From CAZWUZ01 sp964637655 [NCBI: uncultured bacterium] (GTDB taxonomy: Bacteria; DAOPZR01), in assembly GCA_964637655.1 (NCBI GenBank), contig CAZWUZ010000008.1, positions 1 through 35,047 on the forward strand: a stretch of 35,047 nucleotides of DNA, read 5' to 3'. Shown here one piece after another: positions 31,401-35,047 of the stretch. The notes beneath the pieces are model-generated. The model had not been told where the DNA came from and searched no databases. It saw only the letters and a list, made by a program, of their open reading frames with translations. A program made the translations under genes and the position numbers. Each line of letters begins with the position of its first letter. Within the stretch, counting starts at the first letter, position 1.

Positions 31401-34400
31401 GATGCGTCCTCGTGGCGGCTTGATTACCATGCGGGGAGCAACCGGATGCGGGCGTATGCCCCGGCCGGGTCGAGCGTACGCGCTGTGCCTGCCGGCGACA
31501 GTTTGTCCGCGACCTACACGTACCCGTCAACCTACGGTGCGGCGACCGCGGACATCGGCCAGCTGATCCAGGGGATCACCCTCTACGACGACGGTGATTC
31601 GCTCATTGATGGCAGCGGGTCGGATGGCGGCGACGAGCGCCGGCATGACGGATATTACACCGGGCGCTACACCGTACAGCCGGGAATCAACACGACGGCG
31701 GCGGAAGTGACCGGTAAATTCAGCAACCGGGTCAATCAGGCAGCGGATGCCTTGACGTTTGGCTCTGTTTCCATCGACTCGCTGGAACCGGCGCTCTCGG
31801 GTCTGACGGCGTCCCCGGTGGTCTTCAATCCGCAGCAAAATGAGGTGACGCAGATCCGCTTCCGCGTCAACGAGGCCTGTGCGGCAATCACGGTCAACTT
31901 TACGGATTCCACCGGGGTGACGGTGCGCACCATTGCGCTGGGGAGCAGCACGCAGAATGAAATCACCCTGTCGTGGAACGGGCGGAACAATGTCGGACAG
32001 ATATTGTCGCCCGGGGTGTATCCGTACACGATTACGGTCAGCGACCTGCTGGGCAACAGCGCCTCGATCAACGCTTCGGTGACGATCTCCTACGTGACGC
32101 TGACCGTGGAGAACATCCGCCTGACGCGCAGTACCATGCTGCTGCCGATCAACGACGGGGTGGGCGACGTTACTCAGGTGTCGCTGGATGTCTATATGCG
32201 CAACGCCGATACGCCGTCGCTTTGGGCGATGGGCCTGACCTATGTCGACGATTCGCTGGGGACGGTGCTGACCGACAGTCTCGGCAGGGCCGTTCCCGGC
32301 GGCATGGATGCCGACGTCGAGCCGTATGCGCTGATCAACGTTTCTCTCTACCAGAGCGACGGGACGCTGGTTCGCGTTCTTGATAATGATTACACAGCCG
32401 GTGTGGATATGGACGATGTCTACTGCTTTGAAGTCGGGCCCGGGGACGACAATACGGGGAATGACTACGACAATCTGGTGCAACTCAGGGATGCGGCCAA
32501 CGGGGTCTCCGGTGACGGAATCTTCATGGGGACGTTGGCCTTTGAATTGATTACGGCGTTGCCGACCGAAGGCACCTACCTGCTGGTGGCGCAGTACGAA
32601 CTGGTGCGCAAGGACATTGTTCCCTCCGGTCTGACAGGGTACCATGCCAAACCGGGGTATATCACCGGCAAGCAGACGAACCCGGATAACCCGGCCTCGA
32701 CGGCAATCCGCGTTTCGACGCTTAATGCGCCGGAGGATGATGCGACGCCGCCGCAGGTGAGTCTGGTAAAAATCACGCAGAGCGGTGGTGACGAGGCAAA
32801 CATCACTGCGGCGACGCCGACCCTGTATCAAGGCGTTACGCGGGCCACCGTGATTCTCGACGACGGGTTTGACGGCTCCGGCCTCGATCTCGCCAATTCC
32901 ACCATCCGGATGAAGGGACCGAACAGCACCCTGCTGGCCGGCACGCAGAACAACGACGGGAGCAGCAGCATCTGGTGGCAACTGAGCAACACGGCGCTGG
33001 AACCGGGCGCGTACACGGTTGAGGTTGTCGGCAGGGACAATGCGTCGAATGCGGGGGCGATGTCGACCTATTCCTTCACGCTCGGCGACTTCCAGCCGCC
33101 GTCGGTCATCTCGTGGACGTACAACAGCGGCCAACCGCTGACCACCAATGCGCAGGTGGCGGCGACCATCAGCAAGGTGTCGGCAACGCTGCAGGACCAG
33201 GTGTATGGCGGCGGGTTGAATCTGGCTGCCTGTACCATCGGTCTGTACGATGCCAACGGCATACTGGTGAGCGGGGCGCAGAGCAGTGACAGCATTGCCA
33301 CCCTCACCTGGACGTTGAGCCCCACGCTGCCGCAGTCGACGCAAGTCGACAGCAGTTATCAGGTGCGGGTTGCCGCGGTTGACGCCAGTGGCAATGATTC
33401 GCAGTACACGCTCAACTTCACGCAGCAACGCCAGGCCAATGCCAGCAACATCACGCTGGCGGCTAACTCGTTCGGTTGCACCCCGGGGGTGATTTCTCCG
33501 AACGGTGACGGCCGGCAGGACGTGGCACAGATCTCGTTCATTGCCACCTCCTGTGACACCATCGTGCCGGTGCTGCAGTTCTTCAACGGCATCAATGCGT
33601 TCAGCACAGTTGATACCTCGGCCAGTGCGATGGGACGTCTTGATTCGACCGTGCTGGGCGGCGGTCTTTCGCGGTACAGCGTCACGTGGAACCCGGGCGC
33701 AGCGCTCACCGTCGGCGTGTACAACGTCGAGGTGAAACTGGGGAATCGGATCAACGGCAACATCGTGCCCTATCCGACAAGCCTGGGGTGGATTATCTGG
33801 GACACGCTCATCGACACGCCGTCCGTGACGGCGCCGACCGACAGCGCCACGGTAAGCAGCAACAGCCTGACGTACGCGCTGACCGTGGAAGGCACCTACG
33901 CCACCAGCGGCGACAGCGTGTACGTGCGGACGACGACGGCGGCGGGCGGGGTCACCACGACGGCGCTGGCCATCAGCGGCAGCGCCTACACGACCGCGGT
34001 GACCATCACCAGCGGCTGGAACACCATCGAGGTCTGGTCGGCCGATACCGCCGGCAATGTCAGCGGCATCACCACGCGACGGGTGCGCCTGGTCAACGGC
34101 TCGAGTGCCACCGACCTGACGGTCACCATCGGCAACGGCACCGACCGCGAACCGGTGCTCAACGTCGGGGAAAACCTGACCATTGGTTTGCCGTACGGCA
34201 CCACGGCCGGCGGGCTCAACATCTACTCGACCGACGGGCGCGTGGTCGGGAGCGTGCAGGCGGTGGACAGCGACGGTGACGGGTATGTCGACCGGGTCGT
34301 CTGGAACGGCACGGGCAACAACATCGTCGGTGGGGTACATGTCTTCAAACTGCAGTACACCTTGAACGGGCAGGTCTATGTGGAAACCTTCCCGCTGGCC

Positions 34401-34412
34401 ATCGTGCCGTGA
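16482..34412 (+). CDS. Giant secreted multidomain protein (5976 aa) with VWA, FlgD/Ig-like and novel repeated modules
   Basis: A single open frame of 5976 residues with a good ribosome site and a signal peptide (cut after GAAHA, residue 27). Order: a diverged N-terminal region (28-386); six copies of an unnamed module (387-1586); Ig-like domains (1587-2040); SPNGDG/FlgD-like domains (2042-2476); an acidic calcium-loop-like segment (about 2482-2565); many Ig-like domains (2566-3380); module copies 7-8 (3380-3723); a von Willebrand A domain (about 3745-3957); Ig-like and acidic segments (to 4253); module copies 9-10 (4255-4603); Ig-like domains; FlgD-like domains at about 5100-5203 and 5657-5773; a final Ig-like domain; and a C-terminal domain (5877-5976) resembling T9SS/FlgD-like tails (LNIYSTDGRVVG, then NNIVGGVHVFKLQ) but without YPNP. 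No catalytic domain is recognised. It is probably a surface adhesin or filament, exported with the PorV-like protein encoded next. Bases 16,482-20,190 have much lower GC than the rest of the gene. Confidence 0.9.
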   Translation: MKKMANYLWAQLLIMSIVLLTTGAAHAGVNVSSITKVSSGSNIAMGGWATLFSFTVTNTDTANATFNTFNISVTPASVSSCSPPIVNVAISAGSPGINPQTAINMLSETITVGDVITDGSSTTYYIAVQAKGDGLQDEDKFTVTVSNFTFTRYTGPFTATRTQSYDLTVEMGFSAILGEGYYWTIPAHSHPVALFEFGDMSGSGQFVTSVDPPGGNTTINEFNLTIVDTDAVAKYAMLSAMGEFGNVSSGETIPNPTNIQLNDLYTSLVISNFKNIAIYEDVDGNHCWTPSDRIVGSPTITYGIDPLTGLHKINLKSTVAVPESDDDSTYLLCIATASGWGENKVGYGDEFSVYIDSIVMNTSHPVVDDSMSVAGGGDGEVKSGMLYTVVGPITTYSDSKFTPSIDGRALDVTRGVRMLDVFFGLPTEDPVTGNTNNTFLDFIPDAVLGIDATGGPSQPWLQEVSNWPAASSQALEQIRICFEHGGSRRFSPSDLRALTGDKHSGVQVYRDYNPPSGAGSDESRNGMLDPLDELIPIAVSDCIWTEFDTGAELKLVLDNGEKLPLTGWHSTYNTRLGASSTINNAGPDFFVTILLSEDADYGDSFTVRVPGGGLTFSNGTSNPTPKTLSVLSDTFLVSVPTMFYDMTEYWANPGEITERSEPYAVLGLNVSDTPTDTAYLKSVGIYIQNISGGTDFTVDDLMPLGDTIYSGVALYRDCDTHPQNTNGQFDPGIDICLPLNGTESWAFGQYNDHYNDHFTRLTVADSTFTSVPNDDLGANGGPDFFIVIRTSSTASNGHDFRVKMVDPAAVVFENASGAVSSISFHNADPATNGIIAYYDPTATYYAAGSLPPAWLVLESWDPAYTHDWWSFTSNTIRITAISALSIEDYTIPGQLVDVQSDAVPVFGINISDGTDGNELLTGVTVRVSDGGTAGNFTTSDLAALTSGLASGISLYQDNGDSHGIFDANDDIVQCGTLNWTANGEVTLAPTAGVAIPDDDSGNNAGADFFVVFRTSASINYLDDFVLSLVPRGVQTNLSYSDPTVTDTTHVLTCRVPTFLTDLTTSEQKIGASSDPFAVIGINMNDQLNNLADGQDTFAKLTVAFSNIGGDLAFTSSDLAALLNDTSSGISVWIDQGSNNVGSFDRNTDLMVPLTVAPVWSGIGDSLVVLLDIADQAIPGNDTGDNAGVDFYVVIRSSGSISYDDNFSVSVVPQGVEYFSGKSLKTLTTNSITSNAVTSTELTDLVGSGGAWIESHGDTLPIIGINVYDAPSGSEYISQITLRFRNTGTALGVFDDSDLAALSSDVLGGIQLYRDDGTTDGQFDAADSLIPLNGAQSFSPLGMASDSYQVTIMPFSTDDVQLPADNVTDGNVGPDFYIVVKTSSTMQYGDDFFVELEQNGISYSAGPAADTIATGVITCRVPTVITDLATETGSVYKRDNSDTFAILGINTWDNGRDVHLKTVKVTFTNVSGFTLSDLNVALYRDAGAANGVLDALDTPLLTTQSSNQNVLTLTLAATGTDSSVPNTDAGVDQGADFLVVIGTTGSANWKSGDRFTYAIAPGGLEFETAAQTITSQRSGYSANSIIGDITPPNFVSTTTTDADRVYRSGDTLTFTSKWTEAVTVVALFPDTTMVGSNQGNGNFYFSYPVPTPVTGLGDTQIWVIATDAQGNTVANNTYGVEFDTDGPSFVTWGWGDTPPIYSDGDTVTLYASFNADAGADAYGTDSIVVTADFSAVDSAFDTANVTVTRLAADRWKITYVISSGNTKADADTIHVRLLAHDYANYASDTGAWLKLDNTGPQITAVTWLPTTGDQNVRNSKVVHFTFNVNETTDTTRTVVDFGQVDAGYLAANVATVSPNGTFYDITYTVTAGNTRQDNEQIAVSITLYDAAGNMTTDSATVRVNLDNTNPSALITSPADSTAFNSSPISIFGTANDPDGNSAIDGKQASEVAAVRLRVIADTGAGLTVLPGYGDTTAFSTADTAAGELAYSKWQFVFRPTDTGTYYLSTVAVDQAGNPVAYASAFADTTVIRYLPAQADLLPPTISNLQASPSPFSPNGDGVKDTTYIQYSLSEQCATATITLKNSSNSTVRVLTGDTGAGANEVAWNGRHTDGYILPDGLYTFTVRAVDPGGNSAQLSGSVRIATALPTITSVSATPSEISPNGDGINENSTISFTVGNMASSELLGNLTYTKTAGSASVATTWANPVYTPVSPSKLALVTQEPFTYSVSVTVQGTDANGFAVSDQFTITANTAANTIITTDNGIAFQTVSSLSVANSGAATGDAFAYDAKLYTNVGSALLRVVDALGASVTSSVVLSPTFIGAGTYTGQWPAGAQADGVYTYQITVIDDFGNEAAASGNITCASTRIELSGVGATPYTTISPNGDLVRDNTFITYTINKPAQVTVQIFSGATAVTTLQADTTTRAAGTYAAQWDGDTNGILPSVASGEYTARVTAYDPALNESVLGEVTITVDNERPDTPVIISPRQEATGDGNSDGLPGIGGFDDDNDGAADAADPEVLAATTDATRDGIDNDFDGVIDEATETYVAAWDDNENGMHEEPYFVASTPVSVTGTAEANSTVTAFINGGSAGSATTDAFTSFTIANVALSEGLNRLTVRATDGAGNVGNVTTQQRIVLDSIEPAIDYVVAETTVIAAAETVRTTVTQFIVFLDDGALGSGVDWTNSSVTLYKDNAPQPVTVTAAYSVTYSRWCLTVVPTTALTSIGNNGNYELRVSARDRLGNSGTENFAFTYQNLTPVISTPATGTTVDNVSVSVTGQALATSSVYLQYSSDSGATWTSTDSVAAHATLNLFSKTLTLPAADGAYTLRAYSELAGAVSDYSNSVVVYLNRTFPTVAISSPADESDTNGYPMVITAQLTAGASPTYVRFGADLNGDGSSDTYYYDAVQPFQWLFYPPTPNREYTFRTWVSKGGDTGSASSAVDVMYDTVLPTVISVPSAGSYITDTPTYVEIIVSDTHSGADFTRTTLRLYQAGVQVSGGTVPVSATTLRLILAAPLATSGQCSIAYTVYDKAGNTRTGADTFTFVQLGDSSTTFYLVTTAGLSMAIDDGADTRYAIRSLWVNIPDPNAGNAIALYDAQGALVASDTTAGVAVDQFRSWGVNGNLTEGKYTIRVTQPDMLPNVAQVSFTLDTTPPTITTSPETGVYTSSIDPVYAYIADTATHGNYPSGADYYGCSITLTWPGGVEGPAGTVDAANGRVTLSSQVVATDGTEDGAASLTITAVDAVGNAAVRTVNFFYDSKDPAVRAADPYLYWTSTDTTQAYLTLSNGSITEQDVAVVAVALTDSWLDPAQTSVKLYNSSNTLVGGTAGRTGDTYYWRLSNPLNTVGEAGTYYLRLTAYDLAGNAITSQISFAYSPVDIERDIVDYATIEDTPSKTGVQTRQVEPDGDWLPVLRLRLRDTNLIAWLQGLRVDLVDSGTPGNLSSSDFTRRTAAAGSIVALYNDAGSRTGYFDAGDALVAANYLLPESGYDTAIIIAPTAPQQVLDTYTYFYVVLKGSRSMDFDDDFVVRVPQNGLFLNIGAKNDTASTNIYTANMPTFYNDLVTATPLNSNCSTAVIGISVHDNVGGNANAIQQVKVKFTGGPSFSQFDLAPLSNGSASGVSLYRDDGDGVWDAGDVFIAPSSVPTWSYPNIATLNFNNVFVGANVRGDSYFVVVRTSTSIQTGDTFQAIIPAEGLIFNNGERAEKGCTTAVITANADYDSPTGRFTGPANGSFLTNDAQVSQTKADLVFFIDNTSSMLGDITAVKNNITTFANDLATAGIDYQLSLYAYNDPGAAPPDTYVIYYGSTTDVNTFKGWVAQIDAHNGNAQDEMATEATVAALNTGADTAVPFRSGATKFFMYFTDGGVYDSVEGGPYTLDELPTLLNSNRVTPYFIYNPANPANPSGGGGLTAADEFEPIALATDAETANISTGIATILDNLAASISTKLSVSRLIGTAQDEGGAGLREVRLVYQNAATGVYAADSLTVIATQTSDDSWSWSFNIQALNLADGRYNFYLLAWDNLGNGGDTLDTLVINIDSTKPQVEVLNILNHSNLPYGMPGMLQFTGLAHATGRFLSGASVADTASIKSVEVSTDNSTWSTLVFGGDGLDNDGDGLTEEEPGSSFGTNDDWQFAIAGVPGDWWYDDLTGQSGVYEPGIDDVYLGVYPDTGYYKGSNAVLSAGANNVADAVFGGRLYALYDEDISDTDRTDEIVRWVHWYRPQTIGDVTLYFRVTDNAGNQTVLPYTFTCTQSVSATVTDYTLSAAPDTRYLESLSEPKAVLALNISDGAGGTDKIDTLAVRLTSVSGTFRSSDLAALATNATSGVMLYADNGSVNGLFDAADQPVALAITPVWASGAALAAGACDTVTFVFASGLDIPDGDLTADSGPDYFVVVRSSGTIGYKDDFTVSIPAGNITLLSGPLSATGTTGTITAKVPVTVTPLATGTTWVGRSDSQAVLAFAATDNAAGAPVLSQLTLTFANVGGDAAFTPSDLQPVTALGSSATGGVGIYTTNSVGFPAWLNINTVTWVGNTLVLTLFEDGVVAHGTETYTVYVRPGATISDNDDFTVAIASDGIQFTDGGNRTPVCTKTGTTGTIIADGTNPSISGAGAVLLNNQVVLDNQTETVYQFTNVTVASAKVHDALSGLQAAFSRLAIDTDMVAPSPAGEYYHDGNGTLFWLSNPYAETRALTTAAVQTTLSRVVEDANSLVVRDGDYRDVTALLGAAATRGSNRVTFTSISVADSGIYTFLYDPVALDTPPGNYLAVLSLMDVAGNQSTETYPFVFKQGDVVNPEVLSLNPAGSDVVGSLSKVAMLVYDAQAGIDYNRSTLTLTGPLGAISTSKDFNSTTGKFDALLNTALAADGTADGTYQFVYRLYDNAGNLTSDTISFTYNSSLPQVLNGVEDAATTRKAGDVITIKIGCVESRSERNLMLVSAGTDSYVVLDPPDTRWMAADTSLYTMRTVSSASQTYSDASSWRLDYHAGSNRMRAYAPAGSSVRAVPAGDSLSATYTYPSTYGAATADIGQLIQGITLYDDGDSLIDGSGSDGGDERRHDGYYTGRYTVQPGINTTAAEVTGKFSNRVNQAADALTFGSVSIDSLEPALSGLTASPVVFNPQQNEVTQIRFRVNEACAAITVNFTDSTGVTVRTIALGSSTQNEITLSWNGRNNVGQILSPGVYPYTITVSDLLGNSASINASVTISYVTLTVENIRLTRSTMLLPINDGVGDVTQVSLDVYMRNADTPSLWAMGLTYVDDSLGTVLTDSLGRAVPGGMDADVEPYALINVSLYQSDGTLVRVLDNDYTAGVDMDDVYCFEVGPGDDNTGNDYDNLVQLRDAANGVSGDGIFMGTLAFELITALPTEGTYLLVAQYELVRKDIVPSGLTGYHAKPGYITGKQTNPDNPASTAIRVSTLNAPEDDATPPQVSLVKITQSGGDEANITAATPTLYQGVTRATVILDDGFDGSGLDLANSTIRMKGPNSTLLAGTQNNDGSSSIWWQLSNTALEPGAYTVEVVGRDNASNAGAMSTYSFTLGDFQPPSVISWTYNSGQPLTTNAQVAATISKVSATLQDQVYGGGLNLAACTIGLYDANGILVSGAQSSDSIATLTWTLSPTLPQSTQVDSSYQVRVAAVDASGNDSQYTLNFTQQRQANASNITLAANSFGCTPGVISPNGDGRQDVAQISFIATSCDTIVPVLQFFNGINAFSTVDTSASAMGRLDSTVLGGGLSRYSVTWNPGAALTVGVYNVEVKLGNRINGNIVPYPTSLGWIIWDTLIDTPSVTAPTDSATVSSNSLTYALTVEGTYATSGDSVYVRTTTAAGGVTTTALAISGSAYTTAVTITSGWNTIEVWSADTAGNVSGITTRRVRLVNGSSATDLTVTIGNGTDREPVLNVGENLTIGLPYGTTAGGLNIYSTDGRVVGSVQAVDSDGDGYVDRVVWNGTGNNIVGGVHVFKLQYTLNGQVYVETFPLAIVP
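17640..21240 (+). repeat. Unnamed module A, copies 1-6 (inside the 5976-aa gene)
   Basis: Tandem units of about 160-220 residues. Each has a start like VPTFLTDLT, a LGINxxD strand, a F..SDLAAL stretch, LYRDxG...GxFDAxD, and the best-conserved motif NxGPDFFVVIRTS, then DDFxVxIxxxG. The GPDFF-type motif lies at about residues 586, 781, 1004, 1187, 1371 and 1532. The D...DGxFDxxD loop looks able to bind calcium, but this is inferred. Copies 1-4 are in low-GC DNA; copies 5-6 are in high-GC DNA. I do not recognise the module as a named domain. Confidence 0.75.
23925..24175 (+). other. Acidic calcium-loop-like (thrombospondin type 3-like) segment (inside the 5976-aa gene)
   Basis: Closely spaced Asp-rich loops include GFDDDNDGAADAADPE (about residue 2504), DGIDNDFDGVIDEATE (about 2530) and DDNENGMHEEP. 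This DxDxDG spacing is typical of thrombospondin type 3 or EF-hand-like calcium loops. A single related loop, DGLDNDGDGLTEEEPG, occurs near residue 4109. Confidence 0.65.
26620..27650 (+). repeat. Unnamed module A, copies 7-8 (inside the 5976-aa gene)
   Basis: Two further tandem copies directly before the von Willebrand A domain. Copy 8 is clear: LAPLSNGSASGVSLYRDDGD, then YFVVVRTSTSIQTGDTF. Copy 7 is more diverged (VALYNDAG...GYFDAGD, then YFYVVLKGSRSMDFDDDF). Confidence 0.7.
27715..28353 (+). other. von Willebrand factor A domain (inside the 5976-aa gene)
   Basis: The domain starts ADLVFFIDNTSSMLGDI; Asp3754 begins a MIDAS-type D-x-T-x-S motif. A 40-50-residue gap leads to LSLYAYND, then DEMATEATVAAL, which supplies the middle MIDAS threonine, and FFMYFTDGGVYD, which supplies the late Asp. 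This fits a metal-dependent ligand-binding VWA fold. Edges are approximate. Confidence 0.82.
29245..30290 (+). repeat. Unnamed module A, copies 9-10 (inside the 5976-aa gene)
   Basis: Copy 9 keeps every landmark: AVLALNISDGAGG, SSDLAALATN, GLFDAADQPV, DSGPDYFVVVRSSGT, KDDFTVSI. Copy 10 is diverged at the core (TETYTVYVRPGAT) but keeps DNDDFTVAIASDGIQF. Confidence 0.7.
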
Positions 34413-34417
34413 GGAGG
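34411..34417 (+). promoter_or_regulatory. Ribosome binding site of the PorV-like gene
   Basis: GAGGAGG overlaps the stop codon of the giant gene (TGA at 34410-34412). It sits 6 bases before the ATG at 34424 and directly next to the ATG at 34418, so 34424 is the better-spaced start. The arrangement implies coupled translation. Confidence 0.75.
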
Positions 34418-35047
34418 ATGGCCATGCACACCGGGAAGAAGCGGGGGAGAGCGATGAAGGGACTGACTCTGATGGCGGCGGTGGCACTGCTGCTGGCAGC
34501 GGCGCTGCCGGCGGCGGCGGCCGACTTCCTCGTGGGGGCGCGCCCGCTGGGCATGGGGAGCGCCTACACGGCGATGGACGGTGACGTCAACTGCGTGCCG
34601 TGGAATCCCGCGGGACTGGCGACGGTGAACACGTTGCAGTTCACCAGTATGTACGCCGACCTCTACGAACTGAACTTCCTCAAGGAGAGCAACTTCGCGC
34701 TGGCGGTGCCGCTCGGCCGCGACCGCGGGGTGGCGGGTATCGGCTACTCGGCGCTGTCGATCGACTACGACTACCCGTCGTACTTCAACCTCAACACGCT
34801 GACCTGGCGCGACAGCGAACTCCGCCTGTCGTATGCCCGCCCGCTCAACAGCACGGTCAATCTCGGGGCGACGTTCAACTGGCTCTCCACGGTCTCCAAT
34901 GTGCAGGGGGGGCAGATGCAGGGGTACTCGTTCGACCTCGGGGTGACTGGTCAGGTCATGCCGCAGCTCACCCTCGGGGCGTCCTTCACCGATCTGCTCG
35001 CGCGCCGCAACTGGGACAGCGGTACGGATGAAAAGCCCGGAACCGGT
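34418..35047 (+). CDS. PorV/UPF0164-like outer-membrane beta-barrel protein (3' partial)
   Basis: The frame runs open from ATG 34418 to the window end, 210 codons. In-frame ATGs lie at 34418, 34424 and 34454. A signal peptide (MKGLTLMAAVALLLAAALP, cut near AAA|DF) follows. The mature N-terminus, GARPLGMGSAYTAM, then VPWNPAGLA, is the hallmark of PorV/PorQ and UPF0164/FadL-related barrels. After it come alternating strands ending in aromatic residues, such as LRLSYARPLN, NLGATFNWL and LTLGASFTDLL. In T9SS, PorV binds the C-terminal domain of cargo at the outer membrane and carries it to the attachment complex. Its position right after a giant secreted protein fits a cargo-shuttle role, but a general barrel or transport role is possible. 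Confidence 0.85.
   Translation, partial: MAMHTGKKRGRAMKGLTLMAAVALLLAAALPAAAADFLVGARPLGMGSAYTAMDGDVNCVPWNPAGLATVNTLQFTSMYADLYELNFLKESNFALAVPLGRDRGVAGIGYSALSIDYDYPSYFNLNTLTWRDSELRLSYARPLNSTVNLGATFNWLSTVSNVQGGQMQGYSFDLGVTGQVMPQLTLGASFTDLLARRNWDSGTDEKPGTG

Noticed and set aside
22644-34487. Long minus-strand open frames (1128, 943, 386 and 986 codons) under the 5976-aa gene
   Set aside because: They lie opposite clear VWA, module A and FlgD-like coding and disappear in the low-GC part of the same gene, so they reflect composition.
34600-35031. 143-codon + strand open frame near the window end
   Set aside because: It is out of frame with the PorV-like gene, which has the signal peptide, the GARPLGMGSA motif and a ribosome site.

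Overview
The window is high-GC DNA from a Gram-negative bacterium. It shows Sec signal peptides, a periplasmic coiled-coil protein, an outer-membrane beta-barrel protein of the PorV/UPF0164 type, and a C-terminal YPNP-type domain like those on type IX secretion (T9SS) cargo. Two giant secreted proteins (3544 and 5976 aa) fill about 80% of it. The mix of PorV-like protein, YPNP-type tail, SPNGDG/FlgD-like Ig domains and an NtrC-type regulator fits the FCB group or one of the uncultivated phyla that carry T9SS-like systems. No marker here fixes the phylum.

Layout, all on the + strand. (1) 1-1332: the C-terminal part of a UvrD/Rep/PcrA-type helicase, cut by the window start. (2) 1320-4576: a membrane histidine kinase and an NtrC-family sigma54 activator. 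(3) 4566-5450: a small exported coiled-coil protein. (4) 5447-16081: a 3544-aa exported protein with a two-HKD phospholipase D/nuclease-like head, lamin-tail domains, alternating FN3 and unnamed modules, an Ala-rich Ig-like stalk and a T9SS-like tail. These five genes overlap by 4 to 13 bases at every junction, so they look like one translationally coupled operon. (5) 16091-16234: tRNA-Asp(GTC) with its own strong sigma70-like promoter. (6) 16235-16481: an AT-rich leader with inverted repeats. (7) 16482-34412: a 5976-aa exported protein with at least ten copies of a module I do not recognise, Ig/FlgD-like domains, calcium-loop-like acidic motifs and one von Willebrand A domain. (8) 34418 to the window end: the start of a PorV-like outer-membrane protein, apparently coupled to the giant gene.

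A reasonable reading, which is inference, is a cell-surface or secretion locus. The two-component system may control export of very large multidomain proteins, and the PorV-like protein may help pass cargo across the outer membrane. No T9SS core gene (sprA, porK/L/M/N, porU) is inside the window.

Base composition is mosaic. Most of the window is about 63-73% GC in sampled lines. Two patches with sharp edges are visibly lower: about 3,990-4,570, inside the NtrC gene, and about 16,235-20,190, from just after the tRNA to the middle of the 5976-aa gene. Each patch ends inside, or at the end of, an open reading frame without breaking it. No CRISPR array, insertion sequence or rRNA was seen.
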